Below, in pieces: positions 1 to 9,550 of a stretch of 64,000 bases of DNA. A model generated the notes under the pieces. That model was not told the DNA's origin. It saw only the letters and a list, made by a program, of their open reading frames with translations, and ran no database searches. The stretch covers positions 72,936 through 136,935 of the forward strand of contig NZ_JACHBZ010000014.1 in NCBI RefSeq assembly GCF_014200575.1. The letters run 5' to 3'. Origin of the DNA: Mucilaginibacter saanensis. GTDB lineage: Bacteria > Bacteroidota > Bacteroidia > Sphingobacteriales > Sphingobacteriaceae. The number at the start of each line of letters is the position of its first letter. Position 1 is the stretch's first letter. The position numbers and the translations under genes were made by a program.

Positions 1-448
1 TCTCTTCAAGAGGCTCTTCTGAAAGATCAAGCATGTGTGAAGAGAAAAGCGGTTTCCCTGTTTCTGCAAAGAATTTTTCGCCATGATCCAGCAAACCATC
101 TATCCATGGTAAAAATTTCATTGCAGCATGATCTGTATGCAAAATTACGGCAACACCATAGTGCTCTGCCAGTAAATGAACGTGCTTAGCTGCAGATACC
201 GCACCTAAAATGCAGGCCTGAAGTTTTGAATTATCCAATGATTTACCGGCATAAAATTGTGCGCCGCCATTTGATAGCTGAATAATTACCGGAGAGTTTA
301 CATTTTTTGCAGTTTCCATAACTGCGTTAATGGTATTAGTACCGATAACGTTTACCGCTGGTAAAGCAAACTGATGCTTTTTAGCTGCTTCAAATAGTTC
401 CTGCACTTGATCGCCGTGCAGTACACCTTTATAATTTTTTAAATCCAT
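1..448 (-). CDS. fbaA: Class II fructose-bisphosphate aldolase, N-terminal part (runs off the window)
   Basis: Cleaves fructose 1,6-bisphosphate to glyceraldehyde 3-phosphate and DHAP in cytosolic glycolysis/gluconeogenesis. About 149 N-terminal residues are visible, from an ATG at 448. The protein opens with MDLKNYKGVLHGDQV and carries ILHTDHAA near residue 105, the motif with the catalytic Asp and a zinc-ligand His of class II enzymes. The remainder (about 200 residues in this family) lies left of the window. It diverges from accD across a 312-bp spacer. The family call is firm; the substrate is from family knowledge. Confidence 0.93.
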   Translation of the reverse strand, partial: MDLKNYKGVLHGDQVQELFEAAKKHQFALPAVNVIGTNTINAVMETAKNVNSPVIIQLSNGGAQFYAGKSLDNSKLQACILGAVSAAKHVHLLAEHYGVAVILHTDHAAMKFLPWIDGLLDHGEKFFAETGKPLFSSHMLDLSEEPLEE

Positions 449-760
449 GAGCTTTTATTTGGGCCTCGAAGTTATAAAATTTCTTTGTTTTAGATAAGAA
501 ATCTTATTATTAATGATCGAATATTACCATTCTGTTCATCGAAATTGTCATTTTTATATTAAAAACACAGCAAAACGGCGCAAATACATCAAAAGCATAT
601 AATTTAAAAAAAATAACGCCGTTTAATTATGAATTTGATATAAAAAGGCCCCAGGAAATTTCCGCTGAATAATTTATCCTGTAACAAGTTTTTTTAACTC
701 TTGCCACTTGTTTAATATTTTTCGTTTCTTTGTAGTCAATTGAAAGAGCTAGACATAGAT
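449..760. promoter_or_regulatory. Divergent spacer fbaA/accD with a possible accD promoter
   Basis: AT-rich gene-free stretch of 312 bp between two divergent housekeeping genes, so it must hold both promoters. On the plus strand TTG at 701-703 and TTTCTTTG at 725-732 resemble the Bacteroidota TTTG/TAnnTTTG signal, but the 21-nt spacing and first box bases are imperfect. I see no riboswitch or long inverted repeat. Confidence 0.35.
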
Positions 761-1606
761 ATGGCGTGGTTTAAACGAGAGTTGAAAGGGATAATTACGA
801 CTACTGAGGAAAAGAAAGAAGCCCCTGATGGTATCTGGAATAAATGCCCAAATTGTAAGAAACCCCTGCATTATTCTGAGCAGGTTGAAAATCAATATGT
901 TTGCCACTATTGTGGCTATCACCTGCGCATAGGTTCAAAAGAGTACTTTGCAGTATTATTTGATAATAACGAATTTACGGAGCTGTTTGCTGATCTTACA
1001 TCAGGCGACCCGTTACATTTTGAGGATACAAAAAAATATACCGACAGGTTAACCGAAACCCAGTTTAAAACCGGGTTGAAGGATGCCATACGTGCCGGAG
1101 CAGGTAAAATTGACGGTCAGGACTTGGTAATAGCCTGTATGGATTTTAACTTTATAGGTGGTTCAATGGGTTCGGTAGTGGGCGAAAAGATTGCCCGTTC
1201 TATTGATTACTGTATTGTCAATAAAGTTCCTTTCCTGATGATATCAAAATCAGGCGGTGCAAGGATGATGGAAGCAGCGTTCTCCTTAATGCAGATGGCT
1301 AAAACATCGGCTAAGCTGGCTTTATTATCACAGGCTAAAATCCCTTATATATCATTACTTACTGATCCTACAACTGGTGGTGTAACCGCATCTTATGCCA
1401 TGCTGGGCGATATTAATATTGCTGAGCCTGGTGCACTGATTGGTTTTGCCGGCCCAAGGGTAATTAAGGAAACTATTAAGAAAGATTTGCCTAAAGGATT
1501 CCAGACCGCAGAATTTGTTCAGGAGCATGGTTTCCTTGACTTCATTGTTGACCGCAGGGAGATGAAAGAAAAACTGGCTTCGTTCATTAAAATGATGGCT
1601 AATTGA
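761..1606 (+). CDS. accD: Acetyl-CoA carboxylase carboxyltransferase subunit beta
   Basis: Beta subunit of the carboxyltransferase that moves the carboxyl group from carboxybiotin to acetyl-CoA, giving malonyl-CoA for fatty-acid synthesis. The 281-residue protein has the expected N-terminal Cys4 zinc finger (C29, C32, C48, C51), then a crotonase-fold carboxyltransferase domain with [11 protein letters not shown] and [12 protein letters not shown] glycine-rich loops. I start at ATG 761 (MAWFKR, the usual AccD opening) rather than an in-frame TTG at 740. It is monocistronic here, ending at a strong terminator; accA is not in the window. Confidence 0.96.
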   Translation: MAWFKRELKGIITTTEEKKEAPDGIWNKCPNCKKPLHYSEQVENQYVCHYCGYHLRIGSKEYFAVLFDNNEFTELFADLTSGDPLHFEDTKKYTDRLTETQFKTGLKDAIRAGAGKIDGQDLVIACMDFNFIGGSMGSVVGEKIARSIDYCIVNKVPFLMISKSGGARMMEAAFSLMQMAKTSAKLALLSQAKIPYISLLTDPTTGGVTASYAMLGDINIAEPGALIGFAGPRVIKETIKKDLPKGFQTAEFVQEHGFLDFIVDRREMKEKLASFIKMMAN

Positions 1607-1628
1607 AAGTATTACTTATACCATAAAT

Positions 1629-1661
1629 AAGAAAGGCTATCCGTTTTGGATAGCCTTTCTT
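1629..1661. terminator. Rho-independent terminator after accD
   Basis: A perfect 14-bp stem (AAGAAAGGCTATCC with its complement) closes a 5-nt GTTTT loop. A/T tracts flank both sides, so it can serve accD and the convergent minus-strand gene. Confidence 0.9.
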
Positions 1662-1687
1662 ATTATCAATAAGTACATGGCTGTACA

Positions 1688-1912
1688 TTATTTGGTTGTT
1701 GCACCAGCTAATGCGCCTCCGCCCTCTACATGCTGATCAGGAAGATCGGCCAAACTGCCGTCTTCATGTAATACCCTGAAATGTCCTCTGTGGGGGCCGT
1801 ATTTTTCAATGTACCTTTCATTTTGCCCCGGATTGGTGTAATTGTTTCCGTAACTATTTACGGCTCCCGTGTTGATGTCCCGATTTTTGTCAGGTTTTAA
1901 ATAATCATTCAT
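1688..1912 (-). CDS. Small hydrophilic protein of unknown function
   Basis: 74 residues, polar and Asn/Gly-rich, with no signal peptide or membrane segment. A GHFRVLHEDGSLADLPDQH stretch in the second half is the only part that looks conserved or folded. Not recognised. It lies 47 bp downstream of the acidic-protein gene at 1960-2448 on the same strand, so the two may be co-transcribed. The hydrophilic composition recalls stress-associated small proteins, but that is only an impression. Confidence 0.6.
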   Translation of the reverse strand: MNDYLKPDKNRDINTGAVNSYGNNYTNPGQNERYIEKYGPHRGHFRVLHEDGSLADLPDQHVEGGGALAGATTK

Positions 1913-1959
1913 TGCCTTATCCTCCTATTCTATAAATATAAATAAGAAAATTACTCCGG

Positions 1960-2448
1960 CTATATACCCTCAGTGCCGGGCTCATGCCCTACCATTCTGC
2001 CGGTGGTACGTCCCTGCGGACGGCTTTCGAAATCTGTTTTAGCAGGGCCCTGGGATGGAAATTCTTTTTTATTGGGTGGCGTTACATCAGTTTGTTCGCT
2101 GTAAGATGTGTCTGCGCTTTTGTTAGGCTGATTTACTTCTGACTGGCTGTGATAACCTGTACCTTCTTTTTTTGATTCGTCTTCTTCAGGTATCTCGTTA
2201 TCACCATCATGGTCGGGCAGTTCTTCAGGACGCTCATATTCGTCATCTTCATCATTCAGGTCCTCTTGATTAAACGTGGGTTTCAGGTCGTTAGTATAAT
2301 CATCCTCATCTTCCTTTAACTCGTCATTATCAAGATCGCTACTGCTGAATGAATCCTCATTCTGAATGGCGAATGAATTGCTCGTATTATCAAAATCGTC
2401 GCGGTTTGTATCCTGGGAGTTCCAGGCATTTTCATTATTGGTAATCAT
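1960..2448 (-). CDS. Highly acidic low-complexity protein, unknown
   Basis: 162 residues, dominated by Asp, Glu, Asn and Ser, with runs such as DLDNDELKEDEDDYTND. The only basic patch is at the C-terminus (RPQGRTTGRMVGHEPGTEG). No domain, signal peptide or membrane helix is visible, and the protein is probably largely disordered. No function is assigned. It is the upstream member of a possible two-gene unit with the 74-residue protein; the start ATG at 2448 is preceded by AT-rich sequence. Confidence 0.6.
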   Translation of the reverse strand: MITNNENAWNSQDTNRDDFDNTSNSFAIQNEDSFSSSDLDNDELKEDEDDYTNDLKPTFNQEDLNDEDDEYERPEELPDHDGDNEIPEEDESKKEGTGYHSQSEVNQPNKSADTSYSEQTDVTPPNKKEFPSQGPAKTDFESRPQGRTTGRMVGHEPGTEGI

Positions 2449-2637
2449 AGGTTTTAATTTTAGTTGTTAACTAATAAACCTATCAAGTTGCTATATTGTT
2501 TTTAAATTATCTAAATAAGAAAATTAATTTCAATATTTATGCAAATACATTTATTGCAGGAATTATCCATCAATATACAATACTGGCAAATAACAGCTTC
2601 CCGACGATGATAAAATGAAGAAGACCGAAGTTAATGC

Positions 2638-3774
2638 CTACACGTTTACCGGGCAGAGTTCGCGGATTTTGGCCACTGTATAATCAACTTCTTCGATGGT
2701 GTTATACTTGGAAAAGGAGAATCTGACAGACGGCCTCGAAGCACTTGCGCCAATCGCCGTAAGCACATGTGAGCCTATGTCAGTCCCTGAACTGCATGCG
2801 CTGCCACCAGAAGCTGATATACCTGCAATATCCAGATTAAACAGCAACATATCGCCCATGTCCATCTCAGGAAAAGCAACATTTAATACCGTATACAAGC
2901 TTTTATCAGCGTCAGTTTCGCCGTTAAAATTAATTCCTGGTATCTGGTCGGTTAACTTACCTATCATATAGGTTTTTAAACCCTGTATATGTTTACGGTG
3001 CTGCTCCATTTCTGAATAAGCCATTTCCAATGCTTTGGCAAGGCCTACAATACCATAAATGTTTTCGGTACCGCCGCGCATGTTACGCTCCTGGGCACCG
3101 CCATAAATAAATGGCTTAATTTTAATACGATGATTTACATGCAAAAATCCTACTCCCTTTGGCCCGTGAAGCTTATGCCCCGCACAAACTAAAAAATGTG
3201 TTTTAAGTTTGCGTAGGTCATGCTCATAGTGGCCCATGGTTTGCACGGTATCGCAATGATAAATTGCATTATGGGCTTCACATATATCACCGATGCGTTG
3301 CATATCTGACAGCGTACCAATTTCATTATTGGCATGCATGATTGATACAAAGCTGCGTTCGTTGTTTTTCAACAGCGTTTCCAGGTGATCGTAATCAATA
3401 TTACCCAGGGCATCCACATCAACAAAACTTAATTTAATGATACCTGATTTTTCCATTGCCTCCAGGGTATGGATAACAGCATGGTGTTCTATACGGCTGG
3501 TTATGGCATGTGTAATCTGGTGATCAACAATTCCGCAACGGATAGCCGTATTATCTGCCTCGGTACCGCTTGAAGTGAAAAATATTTCGGCTGGCGATGT
3601 ATGTAATAAATTAGCTACGGTTTTGCGTGCTTTTTCAACCAATGTGCGGGCCTCTCTCCCATGCGAATGGATAGATGATGGATTACCAAAATGGTTTTCC
3701 ATAACCTTATACATTTCTTTTAAAACCTCAGGATCAAGCGGCGTAGTAGCTGCATTATCAAAATAAACACGCAT
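2638..3774 (-). CDS. Cysteine desulfurase (NifS/IscS family)
   Basis: PLP enzyme that takes sulfur from L-cysteine for Fe-S cluster or thio-cofactor assembly. The 378 residues are standard length. Visible motifs are the N-terminal FDNAATTP, the PLP lysine in AGHKLHGPKG (K201), and the catalytic cysteine in SGGSACSSG (C327) on the mobile loop. No isc or suf partners are adjacent. It lies downstream of glmM on the same strand, separated by a hairpin at 3817-3852, so it is probably a separate unit. The exact subtype (IscS or another NifS-like form) cannot be fixed from this. Confidence 0.93.
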   Translation of the reverse strand: MRVYFDNAATTPLDPEVLKEMYKVMENHFGNPSSIHSHGREARTLVEKARKTVANLLHTSPAEIFFTSSGTEADNTAIRCGIVDHQITHAITSRIEHHAVIHTLEAMEKSGIIKLSFVDVDALGNIDYDHLETLLKNNERSFVSIMHANNEIGTLSDMQRIGDICEAHNAIYHCDTVQTMGHYEHDLRKLKTHFLVCAGHKLHGPKGVGFLHVNHRIKIKPFIYGGAQERNMRGGTENIYGIVGLAKALEMAYSEMEQHRKHIQGLKTYMIGKLTDQIPGINFNGETDADKSLYTVLNVAFPEMDMGDMLLFNLDIAGISASGGSACSSGTDIGSHVLTAIGASASRPSVRFSFSKYNTIEEVDYTVAKIRELCPVNV

Positions 3775-3816
3775 TTTTTATAATTATTGAATTGATAAAT
3801 TATTGATTTTAAAATG

Positions 3817-3852
3817 GGGTTATCGAATTATTAATCAATAATTCAATAACCC
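3817..3852 (-). terminator. Hairpin between glmM and the cysteine desulfurase gene
   Basis: A 16-bp stem (GGGTTATCGAATTATT with its near-complement, one G-T wobble) around a 4-nt loop. On the minus strand it is followed by CATTTTAAAAT, which fits a weak intrinsic terminator or attenuator after glmM. Confidence 0.55.
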
Positions 3853-3869
3853 TATAATTCAGTAATTCA

Positions 3870-5258
3870 TCAATTCACTTGTAAAATCTCTTTTATATCG
3901 GCAATTATTTTATTTGCCAGGCCATTTGCCACTGTTTCTGAGTTACCTTCAGAATAAATCCTGATGATCGGTTCAGTGTTTGACCTTCGCAAATGTACCC
4001 ATTCTTTGTCAAATTCTATTTTAAGGCCGTCAATGGTACTATGCGGTTGTTTGATGTATTTCTGCTCTACCTTACTCAAAAGGGCATCTATGTCCATTTC
4101 AGGCGTTAAGGTAATCTTATTTTTTGAAATAAAATAACCAGGATATGACATACGCAGGTTTGAAACCGATTTGCCATACTTAGCCAGATGGGTTAAAAAT
4201 AAAGCAATCCCTACCAGCGCATCACGGCCGTAATGTAATTCGGGATATATAACCCCGCCATTACCCTCGCCACCAATAACGGCATTCACTTCCTTCATTT
4301 TGTTAACCACGTTTACCTCACCTACCGCAGCAGCATGATACTCGCCGCCGGCAAGTTCTGTAACATCACGTAGCGCACGGGTTGACGAAAGGTTTGATAC
4401 TGTATTACCTGCATTGTTTTTTAATATATAATCGGCAACCGCTACCAGGGTATACTCCTCGCCAAACATATTGCCATCCTCGCAAACAAAGCAAAGGCGG
4501 TCAACATCCGGGTCAACAGCTATTCCCAAATGGGCCCTTTTTGCCAATACTTCTTTTGACAATGCTGTAAGGTTTTCAGGTAAAGGCTCAGGGTTATGCG
4601 GAAAGTTACCATCAGGTTCGCAGTACAGCTCATGTACGGTTTCAACACCAAGGGCTTTAAGCAGCGCAGGCACAAAAATGCCCCCGGTTGAGTTAACACA
4701 ATCAATAACAATATTAAAACCAGCTTTTTTAATGGCCTTTACATCAACCAGCGGCAACGCCAGTATAAGGTCAATATGTTTTTGCATCCAGCTGTTATCA
4801 AGCGTAACCTTGCCCAGGTCATTTACGTCTGCATATTTGAAATCACTATTCTCGGCAATTTCAAGCACCTCTTTACCGTCTGTATCACTTATAAATTCAC
4901 CATCGGCATTCAATAGCTTTAGTGCGTTCCATTGTTTGGGATTGTGGCTCGCGGTAAGGATAATACCACCTGCCGCCTTTTCGCCGGTAACAGCCACTTC
5001 AACAGTTGGCGTGGTTGACAAACCTAAATCAATTACATCAATACCCAGGCCTTGCAGCGTGCCTGTAACCAGGTTGTTGACCATTGTACCCGAAATACGG
5101 GCATCGCGACCAACAACTATTTTCTTGATACCTGATTTTTTTACAGCCCACGAGCCATAAGCCGATGTGAACTTTACTATATCCAACGGTGTTAAACCAT
5201 CACCTGCAGCACCGCCTATGGTACCGCGTATCCCCGAAATAGATTTTATGAGTGTCAA
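3870..5258 (-). CDS. glmM: Phosphoglucosamine mutase
   Basis: Converts glucosamine 6-phosphate to glucosamine 1-phosphate, feeding UDP-GlcNAc for peptidoglycan and LPS. The four-domain alpha-D-phosphohexomutase signature is complete: active-site phosphoserine S104 in TASHNP, metal loop DPDVDRL, sugar loop GEGNGG and phosphate-binding RRSNTEP near the C-terminus. I choose the TTG at 5258 (MTLIKSISGIRGTIGG, the conserved family start, 462 residues). The frame stays open to 5348, but that extra N-terminus looks non-native. Some Bacteroidota homologues are called phosphoglucomutase, so substrate range is not certain. Confidence 0.92.
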   Translation of the reverse strand: MTLIKSISGIRGTIGGAAGDGLTPLDIVKFTSAYGSWAVKKSGIKKIVVGRDARISGTMVNNLVTGTLQGLGIDVIDLGLSTTPTVEVAVTGEKAAGGIILTASHNPKQWNALKLLNADGEFISDTDGKEVLEIAENSDFKYADVNDLGKVTLDNSWMQKHIDLILALPLVDVKAIKKAGFNIVIDCVNSTGGIFVPALLKALGVETVHELYCEPDGNFPHNPEPLPENLTALSKEVLAKRAHLGIAVDPDVDRLCFVCEDGNMFGEEYTLVAVADYILKNNAGNTVSNLSSTRALRDVTELAGGEYHAAAVGEVNVVNKMKEVNAVIGGEGNGGVIYPELHYGRDALVGIALFLTHLAKYGKSVSNLRMSYPGYFISKNKITLTPEMDIDALLSKVEQKYIKQPHSTIDGLKIEFDKEWVHLRRSNTEPIIRIYSEGNSETVANGLANKIIADIKEILQVN

Positions 5259-5577
5259 AATGATTTTGTTTTGTGAGGCAAAAGTAAAAATATTTAACCG
5301 ATTAGCTATGCTCCAATCGCATTGTCTAGGTCTTCTTAATGTTAACAAAAAGCTATGGCCTTAAATTTTGTACTTAAATAATTGCTGTTTAACTATTTTA
5401 GCAGTATCTGTTATACAAGTCAATAACGTAACAAAAAGCCCGGCACGTATTTGTTTAACAAATTTTATGTTTGTTTAGTGCTAATTGCATCAATGTTGTA
5501 TTAAAGTAATTAATACCTTTGGCAAGTAAAGTTTAACACCATATTGTTAAGCTGTAATAATTATATGAAAAACACCA
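5259..5577. promoter_or_regulatory. Divergent spacer glmM/PAP2 with a TACCTTTG box
   Basis: 319 bp between divergent genes. TACCTTTG at 5514-5521 matches the TAnnTTTG -7 element and points at the PAP2 gene, though no TTTG lies 19 nt upstream. A short palindrome, ATTTGTTTAACAAAT, lies around 5449-5463. No RNA gene is seen. Confidence 0.35.
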
Positions 5578-6141
5578 ATGCCTGAACAAATTTTACAACT
5601 CGACCGGCATTTATTTTATTTTATTAATCATGACCTGTCAAATGCTTTTTTTGACTGGATCATGCCATTTTTGCGTAACCCTAAATTCTGGATCCCCTTA
5701 TATATTTTCATTATTGGCTTTTGCCTATATCGCTATAAAAAACAGGGTGCCATGATTATTGTATTATTGGCCTTAACTGCGGGTTTTGCCGATTTTACCA
5801 GCGCAAGTATTATTAAGTACCAGGTAAAAAGACTACGCCCCTGCCGTGATCCTATAGTTTCACAGACCGACATTAGCCGGGTGCCCTGCGGAACAGGGTA
5901 CAGCTTTCCATCAACCCATGCTACCGATCATTTTGCCATGGCTATATTTTTAAGCCTCGTTTTTTTTAGAAAATGGCGATGGATATGGTTCTGGGCTATA
6001 CTATGGGCCGGTACTATTTCATTTGCGCAGGTGTATGTGGGTGTGCATTTCCCGGTTGACGTAACCTGCGGGGCTATTTACGGCGCTTTAACGGGCTGCT
6101 TATTTGCGTTTTTATTTAAAAAATTACAACCTACCTTTTAA
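5578..6141 (+). CDS. PAP2-family membrane phosphatase
   Basis: Integral membrane acid phosphatase of the PAP2/PgpB type (187 residues), likely acting on lipid phosphates such as undecaprenyl pyrophosphate or phosphatidylglycerophosphate at the periplasmic face. The three-part active site is visible: a KRLRPCRDP motif, PSTHATDH with the catalytic His region, and YVGVHFPVD. About five or six hydrophobic helices surround them. Its stop overlaps the ATG of the ZIP transporter by one base (TAATG), implying translational coupling. The substrate cannot be read from sequence. Confidence 0.9.
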   Translation: MPEQILQLDRHLFYFINHDLSNAFFDWIMPFLRNPKFWIPLYIFIIGFCLYRYKKQGAMIIVLLALTAGFADFTSASIIKYQVKRLRPCRDPIVSQTDISRVPCGTGYSFPSTHATDHFAMAIFLSLVFFRKWRWIWFWAILWAGTISFAQVYVGVHFPVDVTCGAIYGALTGCLFAFLFKKLQPTF

Positions 6142-6857
6142 TGGCTTCCTGGAAAGTTATCATATTATTTTTTAGCGCCTTTTGCGGCGGCACCTCTGTT
6201 TTTTTATTCAAGGGCGATAACCATAAAATGCTCAAGCTGGTATTGTCATTCAGCGGCGCCTATCTGTTTGCCATAACGGTACTGCATTTAATCCCCGACG
6301 CCTATCATGGCAATGATAATTGGGTTGGTGTTTTTATACTTGCCGGTTTTTTGTTTCAGATAGTGCTGGAGCAGTTTTCTGACGGTATTGAGCATGGGCA
6401 CATGCACAAGCCCAAACATGACCTGGTGGTTTTTCCCCTGGGTATTATGGTGAGCCTTTGCCTGCATGCTTTTTTAGAAGGTATGCCGCTGGCACAAGGC
6501 AATCAGGATCAATTGGTTTATGGTATTGCTCTGCATCATATACCTGCTGCATTTGCGCTGGCTACCGTGTTATTAAGCAACAGGCAGAGTAAAAGAAATA
6601 CCGTGTTGTTTGTTGCCTTATTTGCCATTATGGCCCCGGCGGGTTATTTTTTCAGCACAGCACTAAGCAACGGCGATATTGGCAATTTACAGCATTATTT
6701 TAACCGCATCATGGGCGTGGTTATTGGTATATTTTTACATATATCAACCACCATACTCTTTGAATCAAGCGCCGATCATAAGTTCAACCTGCGCAAAATG
6801 ATAGCTGTACTTTTAGGTGTGGCTATAGCGCTTGCAGGCTTTGTTGGGGAGCTTTAA
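6141..6857 (+). CDS. ZIP-family metal transporter
   Basis: Polytopic protein of 238 residues with about eight membrane segments and the ZIP signature: ALHHIPAAFALA in the fourth-helix region, HAFLEGMPLA with the second metal site, and a His-rich loop (GIEHGHMHKPKH) between helices. ZIP proteins move Zn2+ or other divalent metals into the cytosol. It is coupled to the upstream PAP2 gene by a one-base overlap; the functional link is not obvious. It converges on the M20 peptidase gene. Zinc as substrate is inferred from the family. Confidence 0.9.
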   Translation: MASWKVIILFFSAFCGGTSVFLFKGDNHKMLKLVLSFSGAYLFAITVLHLIPDAYHGNDNWVGVFILAGFLFQIVLEQFSDGIEHGHMHKPKHDLVVFPLGIMVSLCLHAFLEGMPLAQGNQDQLVYGIALHHIPAAFALATVLLSNRQSKRNTVLFVALFAIMAPAGYFFSTALSNGDIGNLQHYFNRIMGVVIGIFLHISTTILFESSADHKFNLRKMIAVLLGVAIALAGFVGEL

Positions 6858-6896
6858 TAAAACCCCCTGCAATTGGATTCTATTATGATTGACTGA

Positions 6897-7961
6897 TTAG
6901 TTGATGCTTTCTAACATTTTGATGTAGAGCTCAATACCTTCCCTTATTTCGTCTACATAAACAAATTCATCGGCAGTGTGCGACCGTGCTGAATCACCGG
7001 GCCCTACCTTAACTGACGGGATATCAAGTAACGACTGATCAGAAGTAGTTGGTGAGCCATAAGTAATTCGGCCCAAGGCAATACCGGCCTGTACAATAGG
7101 ATGTTCTTTAGGGATTGATGAAGGTTTTAAACGGATAGAACGCGGATTAACATCGCAGCTTACATGCTGGCGGATGATCTCCAACACCTCCTCGTTCCGG
7201 TAAGCATCGGTAACCCGCACATCAACAGTAAATGTACAGCTGGCAGGTACCACATTATGTTGCGAACCGGCATTGATAATTGTTACCGACATTTTTATTG
7301 GCCCAAAAACCTCTGACTCTTTTGGAAACTTAAAGCTGCGGAACCATTCAATATCAGTTAAAGCTTTGTAAATGGCATTATCACCCTCTTCACGGGCGGC
7401 ATGACCGGCGCGGCCATGTGCCACACAATCCAGTACCATCAAACCGCGTTCGGCAATAGCCAGCTGCATTAGCGTAGGCTCTCCTACTATACCAAATTCC
7501 AGTTTACCAAGTTCAGGAATAATTAACTCCAAACCGTTAACACCTGATATTTCCTCTTCGGCTGTGGTAGCCAGACAGAAGTTATATTTTAAGTTTTCTT
7601 TATCATGAAAATGCAAAAACACAGCGATCAATGATACCAGGCAACCGCCTGCATCATTACTACCCAGGCCATAAAGTTTGCCATCTTCAATTTTGGCATC
7701 ATACGGGTCACGCGTGTAGCCTGAATTTGGCTTTACGGTGTCATGATGCGAGTTAAGTAAGATAGTAGGCTTATCAGCATCAAAATGCTTATTCCAGGCC
7801 CATATATTATTCATTTTGCGATGGGTTTTAACACCATGCTGTTGTAAAAGCTCGTTGATCAGATCGGCGGTACGGTCTTCTTCTTTACTAAAAGATTGTA
7901 TAGATATTAACTGTTGCAGTAAAGTTACTGCCAGTTGAAATAAATTATTGCTATCAGCCAT
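6897..7961 (-). CDS. argE: M20-family amidohydrolase, acetylornithine deacetylase-like
   Basis: Zinc-dependent deacylase of 354 residues, cytosolic. Metal and catalytic residues are in place: NSHHDTV, GSNDAGG (bridging Asp), TTAEEEISG (general-base Glu plus ligand), VGEPT and ARSHTADEF (last His). The dimerisation insert starts around AERGLMVLDCVAHGRAGHA. The short form matches the Bacteroidota enzymes annotated as ArgE. In this phylum the arginine route can use N-succinyl or N-acetylcitrulline intermediates, so the substrate is uncertain. No other arg genes are next to it. Confidence 0.8.
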   Translation of the reverse strand: MADSNNLFQLAVTLLQQLISIQSFSKEEDRTADLINELLQQHGVKTHRKMNNIWAWNKHFDADKPTILLNSHHDTVKPNSGYTRDPYDAKIEDGKLYGLGSNDAGGCLVSLIAVFLHFHDKENLKYNFCLATTAEEEISGVNGLELIIPELGKLEFGIVGEPTLMQLAIAERGLMVLDCVAHGRAGHAAREEGDNAIYKALTDIEWFRSFKFPKESEVFGPIKMSVTIINAGSQHNVVPASCTFTVDVRVTDAYRNEEVLEIIRQHVSCDVNPRSIRLKPSSIPKEHPIVQAGIALGRITYGSPTTSDQSLLDIPSVKVGPGDSARSHTADEFVYVDEIREGIELYIKMLESIN

Positions 7962-8099
7962 ATATATCGTTTTTTACCCCGTGGGTAAGGCGGGCAAAAT
8001 TAATACTTTTTTCGTCAACTATATGCCAGACACAGGCAATGACAAATGAAATATGAATACCTGTTTGCTTATCAGCAACAAAAAAGAAGATGCTGCCAC

Positions 8100-9404
8100 C
8101 TACTTATCTTCCATTTTAGAGTGTTTACGGGTATCATTCATGGTGACATATAACACGAGCGACAAGGCAATACAAATGGTAACATACCAGTAAAACCATT
8201 GCTGATGATGTTCATTTTTAAACAGCAACGCAATATACTCGGCCGTGCCGCCAAACAGGGATACTGCTATAGCATAAGGAAAACCAACGCCAAGGGCACG
8301 TACATTAGCAGGAAAAAGCTCGGCCTTTACAACTGCGTTTATGGATGTGTATCCGCTAACTATTACCAAAGCGCATAAGATTAACGCAAAAGCTACCCAT
8401 ACGTCCCTGGTTTCACTTAGGAGACTTAATATGGGTATGGTGGTCAGCATACCCAATACGCCAAAGCCGATAAGCAAAGGCTTACGGCCTATTTTATCTG
8501 ACAACAGGCCAAATACCGGCTGTAACAACATAAATACCACCAATGTGAGTGTTGATATCAGCGTAGCGCTGCTTTTGCTAAAGCCGGAAGTGTTCACCAA
8601 AAACTTTTGCATATAGGTGGTAAACGTGTAAAAGGCAAGCGTTCCGCCGACAGTTAAGCCTATAACCGTAAATACTGCTTTAGGGTGCTGGGCCAACGCC
8701 TTTAATGTACCACGGGTAGAATTGGTTTTGTGATTCTCTTTGTCAAAAGAAGCAGACTCTTGCAGGCTGCGTCTTAAATACATGGTGATAACCGCTAAAA
8801 AAGCACCTATACCAAAAGGAATGCGCCAACCCCAGTCATGTAATTGTTGCTCACTTAAAAATACACGCTGCAATAAAACCAACACACCCAACGCCAATAA
8901 TTGCCCCATAATAAGCGTTACGTACTGAAAACTGGAATAAAAACCACGATGCTTTTGGCCCGCCATCTCGCTCAGATAAGTTGCACTGGTACCGTATTCA
9001 CCGCCAACGCTTACGCCCTGTATAATTCGGGCAAGCACCAATAATATGGGTGCAGCCACACCAATTGACTTATATCCCGGAGTTACGGCTATAATAAGCG
9101 AACCTACGCTCATTAATAACACTGACGTGGTTAAGGCAGTTTTACGGCCATGTTTATCGGCAAAAGTTCCCATGAGCCAGCCACCTATGGGGCGCATTAA
9201 AAATCCTATAGCAAAAATACCCGCTGTATTTAAAAGCTGTACGGTTTGATTATCTGAAGGAAAAAAGGCATCTGAAAAATAAAGCGAAAAAGCGGTGTAA
9301 ACATACCAGTCATACCATTCAACGAGGTTGCCTAATGATCCCCCAATTATTGATTTAATGCGTCCTCCGGTTGTTGCAGGTATTACTTTGGCTTGGCTTA
9401 TCAT
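8100..9404 (-). CDS. MFS transporter, metabolite:H+ symporter family (KgtP/ProP-like)
   Basis: 434 residues with twelve predicted helices. The loop 2-3 signature appears as GTFADKHGRK and again in the second half as LSDKIGRKP. RPIGGWLMG and RIIQGVSVGGEYG are typical of the MHS subfamily, which imports 2-oxoglutarate, citrate, shikimate or proline/betaine with protons. No catabolic gene is adjacent to identify the substrate. It diverges from the DUF2851 gene across 146 bp. Confidence 0.88.
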   Translation of the reverse strand: MISQAKVIPATTGGRIKSIIGGSLGNLVEWYDWYVYTAFSLYFSDAFFPSDNQTVQLLNTAGIFAIGFLMRPIGGWLMGTFADKHGRKTALTTSVLLMSVGSLIIAVTPGYKSIGVAAPILLVLARIIQGVSVGGEYGTSATYLSEMAGQKHRGFYSSFQYVTLIMGQLLALGVLVLLQRVFLSEQQLHDWGWRIPFGIGAFLAVITMYLRRSLQESASFDKENHKTNSTRGTLKALAQHPKAVFTVIGLTVGGTLAFYTFTTYMQKFLVNTSGFSKSSATLISTLTLVVFMLLQPVFGLLSDKIGRKPLLIGFGVLGMLTTIPILSLLSETRDVWVAFALILCALVIVSGYTSINAVVKAELFPANVRALGVGFPYAIAVSLFGGTAEYIALLFKNEHHQQWFYWYVTICIALSLVLYVTMNDTRKHSKMEDK

Positions 9405-9550
9405 AATAAGATTGGTGATGAATATGATTATAAATGTAAGATAATTTTAATTTAGGATGTTTATTATAGCAACTACGGGCTGTAAATACCCCAAATTGCA
9501 ATTATTAAAAAATCCATTTAAATCAACATTGAAAATACTTACCTTGTTTT

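Noticed and set aside
740..760. TTG at 740 as the start of accD
   Set aside because: It would add seven residues absent from AccD proteins and overlaps promoter-like sequence; ATG 761 gives the conserved MAWFKR.
4471..5160. 229-residue open frame on the plus strand, antisense to glmM
   Set aside because: Lies wholly inside glmM, has Ser/Pro/Thr-rich codon shadow composition, and no motif.
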